Assembly (NCBI GenBank): GCA_032622095.1
Contig: CP136065.1
Location: 152,091,577-152,155,576 of the forward strand
Source of the DNA: Siphonodentalium dalli
Taxonomy: Eukaryota; Mollusca; Scaphopoda; Gadilida; Siphonodentaliidae
Length of the DNA: 64,000 nucleotides
Reading direction: 5' to 3'
In this document: piece after piece, positions 11,503 to 23,563 of the stretch
Layout: each line of letters begins with the position of its first letter
Numbering within the stretch: the first letter of the stretch is position 1
The notes under the pieces: model-generated
The model's input: the letters and a program-made list of their open reading frames with translations, nothing else
Told to the model about the DNA's origin: nothing
Database searches by the model: none
Made by a program: the position numbers and the translations under genes

Positions 11503-12728
11503 CTGAAAAATAGGAAATGCTTGAATATTCAGTGACATGAAAAGACCTTCCCATTCTAAGATTGGATTAGAATTCTAGACATTACCCTTTCTACATGTAT
11601 ACTAAATACTTATTGACAAGAACCAGTAGTTCCCTAACAAAATCTTCAGATAAGTCAGGGTTTTCCTCAGGGGAAATAAATAACGCCATTTGCGAAACAC
11701 GATGGGTGAAAATCTGCATTTCTGTCACTGACCACAATGCTTAATTTAAATGTGAGCAGAGCTGATTACTGATTTCAGGTTGTTGAACAAGTTGATAAAG
11801 CTTTTGATTGACAAGGTAATGAGAATCACAGTAGAACTAATAATTTGTTTCTACAATCATAATCAAGCTTGTGACGAAATAGTCAAGCAAATAACAATTT
11901 GTCATGCCAGGAAATTTCCGGACATCAGCTGGAAAATTTTATGGCGGGAAAGCTGACAACGTGGTATTGGTTATGTGGATTGAGGCCCAAAGAGGGTAAA
12001 GTTACAACCACACATGTCTTTATACCTGCAGATGCTAAACTGGCACAAAGTAGAATACTACAGGTATTACTACAAGTTCCAAACTTTACACATCGAGACG
12101 GGAAAGATGACCACATGGCATTGTTGATGTTCCACAGGAGTGAAGATGGGGTCTACTACTGTCAGATCTTTATACATGTACGCGCTTTTCATGGAAACGC
12201 ATTGGCAGGAAAGCTGACAATGTGACATTGTTGACATGGCGTGAGTCTCTGAAAGGGACCGGGGAAATATTCTACCGTCGGATATTTATACATGACATAA
12301 ATATCTGTAAACTGTCGCAAATACCACATTATTACTCAACAGTGAACATTTTGCCACTGATCTTCAGAATATAGATTTTGGTGCATCATTTTGTACAGGA
12401 GAATGTTTCTGTGGTCGATAGTGATAAGTTTTCATGTCTCAGCGGAATAAAACAAAAATAATTTTGGCTGATCCCCAGGCATGGCTTGGCTGCAGTTTTC
12501 TTTTATAAAAATCTTCCTTTTGACTCATATTGATTGTGAATGTATTCAACTGACACTTGTGTGAATGTACATGTATTCATCTGAAAATTCAACATTTCAT
12601 GAACAGTCACATTTCGTCCCAGGAACTGAGTGCATGGGCAATTTTCTTTGACAACACCAGTCTCTTTGATCTGATGATGGGTTTGACTTTTGCCAACAAT
12701 GCATTACCCCGAACAGTGTAAACAACTG
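11503..12728. other. intron 1, no clear gene
   Basis: Contains an open frame at 11899-12225 (plus) without recognisable domain. Two loosely similar segments, each with ..CATGGC and (A/G)TCTTTATACATG-type words, lie near 12110-12180 and 12220-12290. This may be an old internal duplication. Confidence 0.4.
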
Positions 12729-13107
12729 TCCATGTAGCATGTGCTATTAATCACGTCTTATTCAGCCATTAAGTTCATGATTCTCTGCGACCTGCAACCT
12801 GTTAATCATCTGTGTCAGTGGTCGCCCTTTCTGGGGGAAAAAAGTGGTTGAGCTCAGTCTGTGGCAAACACAGAGTCATAGTTGGGGTGGAGAATGGGGC
12901 CACTTGATGACCGGCATGATGTCCATGTAGCACGTGCTACTGATCACGTCTTATTCCGGCATTAAGTTCATGATTCTCTGCGACCTGTTAATCGTCTGTG
13001 TCAGTGGTTTCCCCTTTTTGGGGAAACCGATGTTGAGCTCGATCTGTGGCAAACACAAAGTCATGGATGGGGAGGGGAATGGGGCCACTTGACGGCGGGC
13101 ATGATGT
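12729..13107 (+). repeat. ~190-bp tandem duplication
   Basis: The segment from CCATGTAGCATGTGCTA to GGCATGATGT is followed directly by a diverged copy (CCATGTAGCACGTGCTA.. to GGCATGATGT). Both include TTCATGATTCTCTGCGACCT and GAATGGGGCCACTTGA. No coding signal. Confidence 0.85.
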
Positions 13108-13486
13108 AGTAGCAGAAACCATGAATAAGTTCACCAATCACCATAGGTCGTTTGTTGAACTTATTATCTGAGCATTTCCCAACAATGAATATGAAACATT
13201 CTGCTCTTGTATTATCTGTTTTTCTGTCTGTTGTCTACTTCTATTACATGTACATGAAAATCCCTCAAAATGAATAACATACATTTCAATGTATAACTGA
13301 ATGGGAGAATCCACAGTATAGAACGGGTTAATTTGAAAGATTGTTTTTGGCTGGCTGATTACCACTTTAGGAGTTAAACCTGACCCATAATCTTTACAAT
13401 GTAATGTACATGTACTGGACTACTGGTGCGGGTATCCCTCAAACCACAAAATATTTTAGTGTTTCGAAACCTGTTAAGTATATGTG

Positions 13487-13670
13487 CAGTAATGCCCTAA
13501 ATAATCGACTCCTTAACCACAGCAGAATTATGGGTAACTTTTCAGGATTTAGTCGGAAATATGGTGAGAGCTTTCATATGAATGGCAACAAGCCATATTT
13601 CCAACTAAATCCTGAAAAGTTACCCATAATTCTGCTATGGTTAAGGAGTCGATTATTTAGGGCATTACTG
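13487..13670. mobile_element. palindromic MITE, family A (copy 4)
   Basis: CAGTAATGCCCTAAATAATC.. and ..GATTATTTAGGGCATTACTG, with arms paired almost to the centre. TA is kept on the right side, while the left flank is TG, so the target duplication has decayed or the end has mutated. Confidence 0.87.
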
Positions 13671-13708
13671 TAGTTCTCTGTCCACAGTTCCTCTTGACCT
13701 TACTGGTA

Positions 13709-14123
13709 CAGGCCTCAAAATATAGAGCTAGACATCTGCAGAATGAGGTCCCCAGAGGGTGAATTTAGTGATGCTACCACACACATTGGGCTAGCATCAC
13801 CAAGTTCAGCATGGCCTGATATGGGAGACTAAGACATGTTTCCCAGATGATAATGTGCACCTCGATTATACATTGTGTCATCTGCCAATTTTGGGATATA
13901 GTGAAACTATACAAAGAGTTTCTAAAGAAACTAAATAACTTAATTTAATTAAGATAATTTAATTTGATAATAAAAATACTTTCCAGATGAGATAACGCCT
14001 AAGCAGAATGAGGTCTCCAGAGGATGAATTTAGTGACACTACCCGCACAGCGGGCTAGCATCACTAAATTCACCCTCTGTGGATCTCATTCTGAAAATGT
14101 CCAGCACCATATTTTGAGGCCTG
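13709..14123. mobile_element. hAT-like MITE, family B (415 bp)
   Basis: Terminal inverted repeats CAGGCCTCAAAATAT(A/G) followed by ..CAGAATGAG at both ends. The interior has two palindromic GAGGTCCCCAGAGGGTGAAT modules. The termini differ from those at 32125 but the interior is shared. I see no clean 8-bp target duplication here. Confidence 0.75.
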
Positions 14124-14726
14124 ATTCCATTAGCACACAGCAGCTAGAAATAACATCCATCTCTTGATACATCGGTCAAACAATGCAGGTGATTTTATGA
14201 GATGAATAATAAAGTATTCCTTTTTCATTACTCATATGAACATCTAGTGCTCATATTGACTGTAAGTTCAGACCGCGAGACAGCTCTCATCTTCGAACCA
14301 ATAATTGGCACCAACACCAAAATCACAAGATGGTCGCCAATTCATCACCCCAGCACCAAGTGACAACATTTTGTTAATTAGTTTTCATGAGACTCCTTTA
14401 TATTCTGGATACAAACACAGAATTGATCTCATACAAATGTTATCACTCTGTAAAAAGGACACTGGTGGCTCCTAGGCAATCACTGAAGGTCTATAGGTTA
14501 GCTCACATCCAAATAGCCCCTGGTCAACCTGCATACCATATATGTATTAGTTACAGTCAATTCCAAAATGTAGGGATGAGTAGAAATCAGCTGAGTTGGT
14601 GCAGCCCCGATTTTGAAAAAAATTACCATTAATTTAGGCATTTTCTAATTTCTATCATGGGGACCTTTGTATATTATACTAGTAGTCCATAGAGCGATAG
14701 GGAACTTGGACAGTTCATATGCTTAA
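14124..14726. other. no recognised feature
   Basis: Unique-looking sequence inside the large lectin intron. The open frame at 14387-14632 has no domain resemblance. Confidence 0.4.
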
Positions 14727-15353
14727 AGGTACTCAATCCGATTAGATGCTCCTAAACATTATCCAAATTTGATAACTCCTATCTAGAGGTGAACCAAAAC
14801 AAGCCTGTCAATTTTTCAAAACAATTCTCCAATAAACGCGGGCTGCAGCGATGGATTCAAATTTGAAATCCAAGATGGTGGATGGCGGCCATGTTATTTT
14901 CTCCAATTTTGGAGAAAAAATTGATGGCTCCCATCTAGAGGTCACTCTGAGACCCATATGAAGTTTTGTGACAATAGGATGAGGGACGTGGTCGACTCTA
15001 TAGATGTGGCAAAGGATTTAGTCAAGCCAATAGTAAACTACAAGATGGCTGCTGGTGTCCCATGTTTTTCATCGAAAATCATTCAAATTTGATAGCTCTT
15101 ACATGTATCTAGAGGTGAGCTAATCATACCTGTAAATTTTTAGAATTCTCCAATAAATTCGGGCTGAAGCATTTTAAATTCAAGATGGCTGCTGATGGCC
15201 ATGTTTTTTAACGAATTTCGGAAAAAAGTTGATGGCTCCCATCTAGAGGTCCATATGAAGACTGGTGACAATCTGATGAGGGATGTGACCTTTAGGGTGT
15301 GCTAACGGAAATTGTTGATGGACGGACACACAGACAAAGTAAAGTTGAGCTAA
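14727..15353 (+). mobile_element. short pearl-like element with two diverged units
   Basis: Begins directly after TTAA with AGGTACTCAATCCG, which is also the terminal repeat of the TTAA elements at 46872 and 50716. It contains two degenerate units with CAAGATGG..GGCGGCCATGTT and GATGGCTCCCATCTAGAGGT. It ends GTTGATGGACGGACACACAG..AAGTTGAGCTAA, the shared pearl-type 3' end. It looks like a hybrid of a TTAA terminus and an array element. Confidence 0.6.
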
Positions 15354-15464
15354 AAAATGCTTCCTCATTTCTACATATACAGGTATATATATATATATAT
15401 TCCGGTATTATATCTCACGTGATATTCTTGCATACCGATTGGCTACACACTGCTATACTTTTTC

Positions 15465-16393
15465 TAGTGTTGAAACGATTAGCGTTTTTAAGGAATCGAC
15501 TACTAGTCGACTAGTCGCACCCCTTCTAAGAGTTCCTGTTTCTATGCCCATATGACGTATAAAAAGGGCCATGTGGCATCGCAGTTTTGAGTATCCAACT
15601 CTTCGTTTCAGAATGTTAAAACAGAAAGCACGTGAACTATATAATCTCCCGTTTTGCCCGTAAGTCTCCCAATTTGATGTCTTAAACCCGGCTCTCCTGC
15701 AACCTCCATATAATCTCATGGTTTGGGAAATGCAGGTAAGAAAACATTTTATATAAACAAAATTGTCGGCGGTAACCAGGAAATAAATAGGCAAGTCTCG
15801 TTAGTAAGTCTCGCTAACGAGATGTCGGGTGTGTTCTATTGTCTCTCTGAATTGGCGCCTCATGTCGCGGGGGAGGGGGGTATGGGTATTAGAATGATCT
15901 AGGATCTATTCAGTTACTGAGTTGACTTTACCAGCTTGACATGTCACGAATTATGTTTTGTATATCATTGAAGCCATTTTGTTGCATCATTACTCTAGTA
16001 TTACACGTGCCACAGTGAGAAGTTATCACTGGTCAATTGCGTCCCATTGAACTAGACAGTATTTCGGTAGGCAGCGACACTTCGTGTCTTTGATGATCAA
16101 CATAAAAGAAACCGCACATACATGTGCATACATTGGATTCAGTTCAGGTCATGGAGTTCACCGCCCGTGCATGACTGTCAGTGGCATCGTTAAAGGAACA
16201 ATGCAATAAGCTCTAAGAAGTTAATATGTATTAACTGTTACAGATTACGTGATAATATTGCCATGCAATGGCACTGCTGTCATGATAGCACTTAGGTAGT
16301 GCTTTTTCTCTACTAGTCGACTAGCATAACTCGGGATCGACTAATTTAATAATCGCGTCGATTTCGACTAATCGATTAATCGTTTCAACACTA
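15465..16393. mobile_element. hAT-type non-autonomous element with 8-bp target duplication
   Basis: Terminal repeats TAGTGTTGAAACGATTA and TAATCGTTTCAACACTA bound 929 bp. The 8-bp sequence ACTTTTTC is duplicated exactly at 15457-15464 and 16394-16401. Subterminal ACTAGTCGACTAG motifs occur at both ends. An 8-bp duplication with AGTGTTG-type ends is characteristic of hAT transposons. No transposase is present. Confidence 0.9.
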
Positions 16394-16698
16394 ACTTTTT
16401 CTGATAGAATTCTATTCACTTACTATAGAGGAATATTTTATATCAAGTGACAATCTAATCTTATTGCATGCTCGTGATCTGTTGCTGGAAATTAACTTTT
16501 TCCAATAGTTCCTATACATGTACTTCTGTCCCCAACACGATAGTCCCCTTTCTAACTTTAGCACATGCATTATCACTGTGGAAAACCAGAAATCTATTTC
16601 TAGCATGCATGCTATTCCGGGGAGGCAATTTTAAAGTCATCTCCGCCTCGCTGGAAAAGTTCAAAATGTTTGCCCGAAATTTCATTGTAATTGATAAT
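16394..16698. other. no recognised feature
   Basis: Spacer between the hAT element and the start of the 154/164-bp array. No gene seen. Confidence 0.4.
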
Positions 16699-18439
16699 GA
16701 AAGTGTCAATGACACTGTAGCTCAACTTGGAAAGGGAATAATTTAATATATTACAGTCAATGGAGCGATTAGGAATGTGGAAAGTTGAATGTCTAATACT
16801 AGTTTATAGACATGAAGAGAAAAGTAAAATCAAAGATGGCTGCTGGCGGCCATGTTTTCGGCCGAATGACCCCAAAATGAGTCGTTCCCATCTACATGTC
16901 ATCGTTAACATCCATGACAAATTTTATGACGATCAGACTAAAGGTACGACCTGTGGCCCGTGCTAATGGATTAAATTTTGAAATCCAAGATGGCTACTGG
17001 CGGCCATGTTTTTTGTCCGAATGACCACAAAATAACTCGTTCCCATTTACATTCCAATTTCAACAGCCATGAAAATTTTTATGATGATCAGACTAAAGGT
17101 ACGACCTGTAGCCCGTGGTAAAGGATTTAGTCATAGAAAGAGTAAAATCCAAGTTGGCTGCTGGCGGCCATGTTTTTTGGCCAAATGACCCCAAAATGAC
17201 TCGTTCCCATCTACATGTCATTATTAACATTCATGACAAATTTTAAGATGATCAGACTAAAGGTACAACCTGTAGCTCGTGCTAAAGGATTTAGTCATAC
17301 AAAGAGTAAAATCCAAGATGGCTGCTGGCGACCATGTTTTTGGCCGATTGACCCCAAAATTACTCGTTCCCATCTACATGTCATTGTTAACATCCATGAC
17401 AAATTTCATGATGATCAGACGAACAGTACGACCTGTGGCCCGTGCTAATGGATTAAATTTTGAAATCCAAGATGGCCGCTGACGGCCATGTTTTTTGTCC
17501 GAATGACCCCAAAATGACTCGTTCCTATTTACATTCCAATTTCAACAGCCATGAAATTTTTAATGATGATCAGATTAAAGGTACGACCTGTAGCCCGTGG
17601 TAAAGGATTTAGTCATACAAAGAGTAAAATCCAAGATGGCTGCTGGCGGCCATGTTTTTTGGCCGAATGACCCCAAAATGACTCGTTCCCATCTACATGT
17701 CATTATTAACATTCATGACAAATTTTATGATGATCAGACTAAAGATACAACCTGTAGCCCGTGCTAAAGGATTTAGTCATACAAAGAGTAAAATCCAAGA
17801 TGGCTGCTGGCAGCCATGTTTTTCGGCCAAATGACCCCAAAAGTACTCGTTCCCATCTACATGTCAATATTAGCATCCATGACAAATTTGATGATAATGA
17901 GACAAACAGTACGACCTGTGGCCCGTGCTAATGGATTAAATTTTGAAATCCAAGATGGCCGCTGGCGGCCATGTTTTTTGCGCGAATGACCCCAAAATGA
18001 CTCGTTCCCATCTACATTCCAATATCAACAGCCATTACAAATTTTATGATGATCAGACTAAAAGTAGGACCTGTAGCCCGTGCTAAAGGATTTAGTCATG
18101 CAAAGAGTAAAATCCAAGACGGCTGCTGGCGGCCATGTTTTTGGCCGAATGACCCCAAAATGACTCGTTCCCATCTACATGTCATTGTTAACATCCATGA
18201 CAAATTTTATGATGATCAGACTAAAGGTACGACCTGTAGCCCGTGCTAAAGGATTTAGTCATACAAAGAGTAAAATCCAAGATGGCTGCTGGTGGCCATG
18301 TTTTTGAGCCGAATGACCCCAAAATGACTCGTTCCCATCTACATTCCAATATCAACAGCCATGACAAATTTTATGATGATCAGACTAAAGGTACGACCTG
18401 TAGCCTGTGTTAACCCTTTACCCAACAGAACGGCCCTGT

Positions 18440-18508
18440 GCCAATGCATTCTCTTATATATGTGAGTCGACCATAGGTCGCCTCGCATATATAAGAGAAT
18501 GCATTGGC
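18440..18508. repeat. palindrome E (copy 1)
   Basis: A 69-bp hairpin: GCCAATGCATTCTCTTATAT..GTGAGTCGACC and its near-exact reverse complement. It lies inside the left end of the TTAA element. Confidence 0.9.
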
Positions 18509-18616
18509 TTAACACATATTAAAAATGATAAAATTGTCAAAGAATGTAGAAAAATATTATATATTTTTTTTTTAAATGTAAGAAAAAATTATAAAATTGT
18601 TAAAGAATGTAAGAAA

Positions 18617-21405
18617 TGAAAGTGTCAATGACACTGTAGCTCAACTTAGGTAGGGGAATAATTTAATGGTTGACAGTAAATGGAGGAATAGGAAAGGTGC
18701 TAATTGAAATGTCTAACATGCGCCAAAGGATTTAGTGATGCAAAGAGTAAAATACAAGATGGCTGCTGGTGGCCATTTTTTTTGGCCAATTGACCCCAAA
18801 AGAACTCGTTCCCATCTACGTATAATTGTTAACATCCATGACAAATTTTATGAAGATCTGACCAAAGCTACGACATACAAATTTCATGATGATCAGACGA
18901 ACAGTACGACCTGTAGACCGCGCCAATGGATTGAATTTTGAAATCCAAGATGGCCGCTGGCAGCCATGTTTTTTGGCCGAATGACCCCACAATGATTCGT
19001 TCCCATCTACATGTCAATGTCAACATTCATGACAAATTTAATAAAGATCAGACCAAAGGTATGACCTGTAGCCCACGCCAAAGGATTTAGTCATGCAAAA
19101 AGTAAAATGCTGGTGGCAATGTTTTTTGACCGAATGACCCCAAAACGACTCGTTCCCATCTACATGTCATTGTTATAATTCATGACAAATTTCATGACCA
19201 TCTGACCAAAGCTACGACCTGTAGCCCGCACCAAAGGATTTAGTCATGCAAAGAGTAAAATCCAAGATGGCTGCTGGCGGCCATGTTTTTTGACCAAATG
19301 ACCCCAAAACGACTCGATCCCATCTACATGTCATTGTTATCATTCATGACAAATTTCATGATGATCAGACGAACAGTACGACCTGTAGACCGCGCCAATG
19401 GATTGAATTTTGAAATCCAAGATGGCCGCCAGGAGCCATGTTTTTTGGCCGAATGACCCGACAATGATTCGTTCCCATCTACATGTCAATGTCAACGTTC
19501 ATGACAAATTTTATAAAGATTAGACCAAAGGCAACCTATAGCCCGCGCCAAAGGATTTAGTCATGCAAAGAGTAAAATCCAAGATGGCTGCTGGCGGCCA
19601 TGTTTTTTGGCCGAACGACTCCAAAATCACTCGTTCCCATCTACATGTCAGTGTTAACATCCATGACAAATTTCATAAACTTCCGACCAACACAACGACC
19701 TGTAGCCCGCGCCAAAGGATTTAGTCATGCAAAGAGTAAAATACAAGATGGCTGCTGGCGGCCATGTTTTTTGGCCGAACGACACCAAAATCACTCGTTC
19801 CCATCTACATGTCATTATTAACATCAATGACAAATTTCATGATGATCAGACGAACAGTACGATCTGTAGCCCACGCCAATGGATTGAATCTTGAAATCCA
19901 AGATGGCTGCCAGCGGCTATGTTTTTAGGCCGAATGACCCCAAAATGACTCGTTCCCATCTACATGTCAATGTCAACATTCATGACAAATTTCATAAAGA
20001 TCAGACCAAAGGTACGACCTGTAGCCCGGGCCAAAGGATTTAGTCATGCAAAGAGTAAAATCCAAGATGGCTGCTGGCGGCCATGTTTTTCGGCCGAACA
20101 ACTCCAAAATCACTCGTTCCCATCTACATGTCATTGTTAACATCCATGACAAATTTCATGATGTTCCGATCAAAGCTACGACCTGTAGCCCGCGCCAAAG
20201 GATTTAGTCATGCAAAGAGTAAAATCCAAGATGGCTGCTGGCGGCCATGTTTATTGGCCGAACGACCCCAAAATGACTCGTTCCCATCTACATGTCAATA
20301 TTAACATCCATGACAAATTTCATGATGATCAGACGAACAGTACGACCTGTAGCCCGCGCCAATGGATTTAATTTTGAAATCTAAGATGGCCACCAGCGGC
20401 CATGTTTTTTGGTCGAATGACCCCACAATGATTCGTTCCCATCTACATGTCAATGTCAACATTCATGACAAATTTCATAAAGATTAGACCAAAGGTACAA
20501 CCTGTAGCCCGCGCCAAAGGATTTAGTCATGCAAAGAGTAAAATCCAAGATGGCTGCTGGCGGCCATGTTTTTTGGCCGAACGACACCAAAATCACTCGT
20601 TGCCATCTACATATCATTATTAACATCAATGACAAATTTCATGATGATCAGGCGAACAGTACGATCTGTAGCCCGCGCCAATGGATTGAATCTTGAAATC
20701 CAAGATGGCTGCCAGCGGCCATGTTTTTAGGCCGAATGACCCCAAAATGACTCGTTCCCATCTACATGTCAATGTCAACATTCATGACAAATTTCATAAA
20801 GATTAGACCAAAGGTACAACCTGTAGCCCGCGCCAAAGGATTTAGTCATGCAAAGAGTAAAATCCAAGATGGCTGCTGGCGGCCATGTTTTTTGGCCGAA
20901 CAACTTCAAAATCACTCGTTCCCATCTACATGACAGTGTTAACATCCATGACAAATTTCATAAACTTCCGACCAAAACAACGACCTGTAGCCCGCGCCAA
21001 AGGATTTAGTCATGCAAAGAGTAAAATCCAAGATGGCTGCTGGCAGCCATGTTTTTTGGCCAAACGACCCCAAAATCACTCGTTCCCATCTACATGTCAT
21101 TATTAACATCAATGACAAATTTCATGATGATCAGATGAACAGTACGACCTGTAGGCCGCGCCAATGGATTGAATCTTGAAATCCAAGATGGCTGCCAGCG
21201 GCCATGTTTTTTGGCCGAATGACCCAAAAATGACTCGTTCCCATCTACATGTCAATGTCAACATTCATGACAAATTTCATGAAGATCAGACCAAAGGTAC
21301 AACCTGTAGCCCGCGCCAAAGGAAATTGTTGACGGACACACGCACACACAGACGACGGACGCCAAACCATGGCAATAGCTCAAACTTACAAGTAAGTTGA
21401 GCTAA
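18617..21405 (+). mobile_element. pearl-like element with tandem core (inner, nested)
   Basis: It has its own 5' module (GAAAGTGTCAATGACACTGT, AGCTCAACTT), about sixteen units, and its own 3' end (GTTGACGGACACACGCACAC, TAGCTCAAACTTACAAGTAAG, TTGAGCTAA). Its units form a separate subtype: CCCGCGCCAAAGGATTTAGTCATGC, against CCCGTGCTAAAGG..CATAC in the flanking array. It is therefore an independent copy, not a continuation. Confidence 0.85.
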
Positions 21406-21440
21406 AAATGGTAAAAAGTGTTAAAAAAGAATTTTTTTAG

Positions 21441-21522
21441 GCCAATGCATTCTCTTATATATGCGAGGCGACCTACATGTATGGTCGACTCGCATATACT
21501 GGTATATAAGAGAATGCATTGG
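21441..21522. repeat. palindrome E (copy 2)
   Basis: GCCAATGCATTCTCTTATAT.. and its reverse complement, with two small insertions (ACATGT in the centre, ACTGGT in the right arm). It lies inside the right end of the TTAA element. Confidence 0.88.
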
Positions 21523-22886
21523 TACAGGGCATAACTGTAACCATCACAAGGTGTTCAATGAACCGGTTCCAATGATATCCATATCTGTATGGTGTTATTG
21601 AGACAGACCGAAGATATTTTAGGCTGTTGAAGCTTTATTTGGGCGTTTTTGGCCGTTTTGTTGGGTAAAGGGTTAAAGGATTTAGTCATACAAAGAGTAA
21701 AATCCAAGATGGCTGCTGGCGGCCATGTTTTTTTGTCGAATGACCCCAAAATGACTCGTTCCCATCTACATGTTATTATTAACATTCTTGACAAATTTTA
21801 TGATGATCAGACTAAAAGTAGGACCTGTAGCCTGTGCTAAAGGATTTAGTCATGCAAAGAGTAAAATCCAAGACGGCTGCTGGCGGCCATGTTTTTTGGC
21901 CGAATGACCCCAAAATGACTCGTTCCAATCTACATGTCATTGTTAACATCCATGACAAATTTTATGATGATCAGACTAAAGGTACGACCTGTAGCCCGTG
22001 CTAAAGGATTTAGTCATACAAAGAGTAAAATCCAAGATGGCTGCTGGCGGCCATGTTTTTGGGCCGAATGACCCCAAAATTACTCGTTCCCATCTACATG
22101 TCAATATTAACATCCATGACAAATTTCATGATGATCAGACGAACAGTGCGACCTGTGGCCCGTGCTAATGGATTGAATTTTGAAAACAAAGATGGCCACT
22201 GGCGGCCAAGTTTTTTGTCCCAATGACCCCAAAATGACTCGTTCCCATCTACATTCCAATTTCAACTGCCATGACAAATTTCATGATTATCAGACTAAAG
22301 GTACGACCTGTAGCCCGTGCTAAAGGATTTAGTCATACAAAGAGTAAAATCCAAGATGGCTGCTGGCGGCCATGTTTTTTTGCCCGAATAACCCAAAAAT
22401 GACTCGTTCCCATCTACATGTCATTGTTAACATCCATGACAAATTTTATGATGATCTGACTAAAGGTACGACCTGTAGCCCGTGCTAAAGGATTTAGTCA
22501 TGCAAAGAGTAAAATCGAAGATGGCTGCTGGCGGCCATGTTTTTTGGCCGAATGACCCCCAAATTACTCGTTCCCATCTCCATGTCAATATTAACATCCA
22601 TGACAAATTTCATGACAATCAGACGAACAGTACGGCCTGTAGCCCGTGCTAATGGATTGAATTTTGAAATCTAAGATGGCCGCTGGTGGCCATGTTTTTT
22701 TTCCGAATGACCCCAAAATGAATCATTCCGGTACAAATGTTGATGTCAACAGCTATGACAAATTTCATAATGATCCGATCAAAGGTACGACCTGTAGCTT
22801 CTATTGTTGACGCCTTACGCACACACGGACGACGGACGACAAAGCCATGGCAATAGCTCAAACTTTACAAAGTAAAGTTGAGCTAA

Positions 22887-23291
22887 CTAGGGTACCGTAC
22901 AATAAACGATCGTGAGCAAATTCTTAATGGGTATTTATATGTTATTTCTGATGGTTTGCCCAATATTTGATGTGCAGAATTATCCTGTTCCTGTCTTCGC
23001 TGATCACAACATAGCTTACATTGTAACGGTACATATTTTTTGTCAATTCCCTAAGTTCGTAATATACTAAATTTCAAAAAAGTTTGTTTTCTGTTAAAAA
23101 AATTATTAAATTGTTCACTAGTTGCCCTGTCAGTTTGAATTGTTTGACATTATAGGACCTGGGACAGAATGAAGAAAATTAAATAAATATAGTAATTAAA
23201 TATTGCACGGATTGTCGTTGACTATGCCAAAATAGGGGTCCTCGATGGAGGAATACATGTACAGCTACCTTATGTATACATGTACTTAAAA
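22887..23291. other. no recognised feature
   Basis: AT-rich spacer without recognised repeats or exons. Confidence 0.4.
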
Positions 23292-23563
23292 TCATGTGAA
23301 ACACCCCGGTAGGGTGATCAACTAGAATTAGGGAATATTCTTGTTCAAAGTAGTAATTTGTTTAAATATTATATCCAAATAGACGATACATACATGTACA
23401 TGTACAGCCTTTCTTATATATTAAATAAATGCAGTGACTCTCATTGGCGAAACCATTTTCATTAGTTTATCATCGATAGATGCGTCCCGAATCAAGTAGT
23501 AAATATTCACAATTGAGCATTTTCAAACGATGTTTTCTATGGAATGCGGCACATTTGTCTTCG
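23292..23563 (+). repeat. ~330-bp interspersed repeat, family H (copy 2)
   Basis: Begins TCATGTGAAACACCCCGGTA and GGGTGATCA, and runs to GATGTTTTCTATGGAATGCG. It is truncated at its 3' end relative to the other copies and has a short TACATGTACA insertion. Confidence 0.72.

Larger units (their letters stand above)
18414..21672. mobile_element. TTAA-flanked element inserted in the outer array
   Basis: Ends CCCTTTACCCAACAGAACGG and ..CCGTTTTGTTGGGTAAAGGG are inverted repeats. TTAA flanks both sides (18410-18413 and 21673-21676). Removing the insert and one TTAA restores an array unit, with GTGTTAAAGGATTTAG at the join against GTGCTAAAGGATTTAG elsewhere. TTAA duplication with CCC(T/A) ends is the hallmark of piggyBac-type transposition. 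No transposase gene is present. Most of its length is a second array element (18617-21405). Confidence 0.87.
16699..22886 (+). mobile_element. pearl-like element with 154/164-bp tandem core (outer)
   Basis: The 5' module starts near a GTGTCAATGACAC palindrome and TAGCTCAACTT. A related 5' module is at 18617, and a further one is near 48858. The core consists of units with CAAGATGGCTGCTGGCGGCC, CCGAATGACCCCAAAATGAC and CATCTACATGTCA. Ten units lie left of the insertion at 18414-21672 and about seven to its right. Two unit types recur: 164 bp with GGATTTAGTCATACAAAGAG and 154 bp with ATGGATTAAATTTTGAAATC. The 3' end is GACGACGGACG, then TAGCTCAAACTTTAC..GTAAAGTTGAGCTAA. Short open frames here are repeats of the unit, not genes. 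Confidence 0.85.

Noticed and set aside
11899-12225. 108-codon plus-strand frame with ..DGVYYCQIF.., briefly considered as an immunoglobulin-like exon
   Set aside because: No matching second Cys/Trp pattern, opposite strand to the lectin gene, no convincing splice sites.
15453-15794. 113-codon minus-strand frame in the hAT-type element, considered as transposase
   Set aside because: It reads through the terminal inverted repeat and lacks hAT dimerisation or catalytic motifs.
16760-21840. Series of 60-92-codon plus-strand open frames
   Set aside because: They repeat with the 154/164-bp tandem unit and change frame with it; they are by-products of the array.
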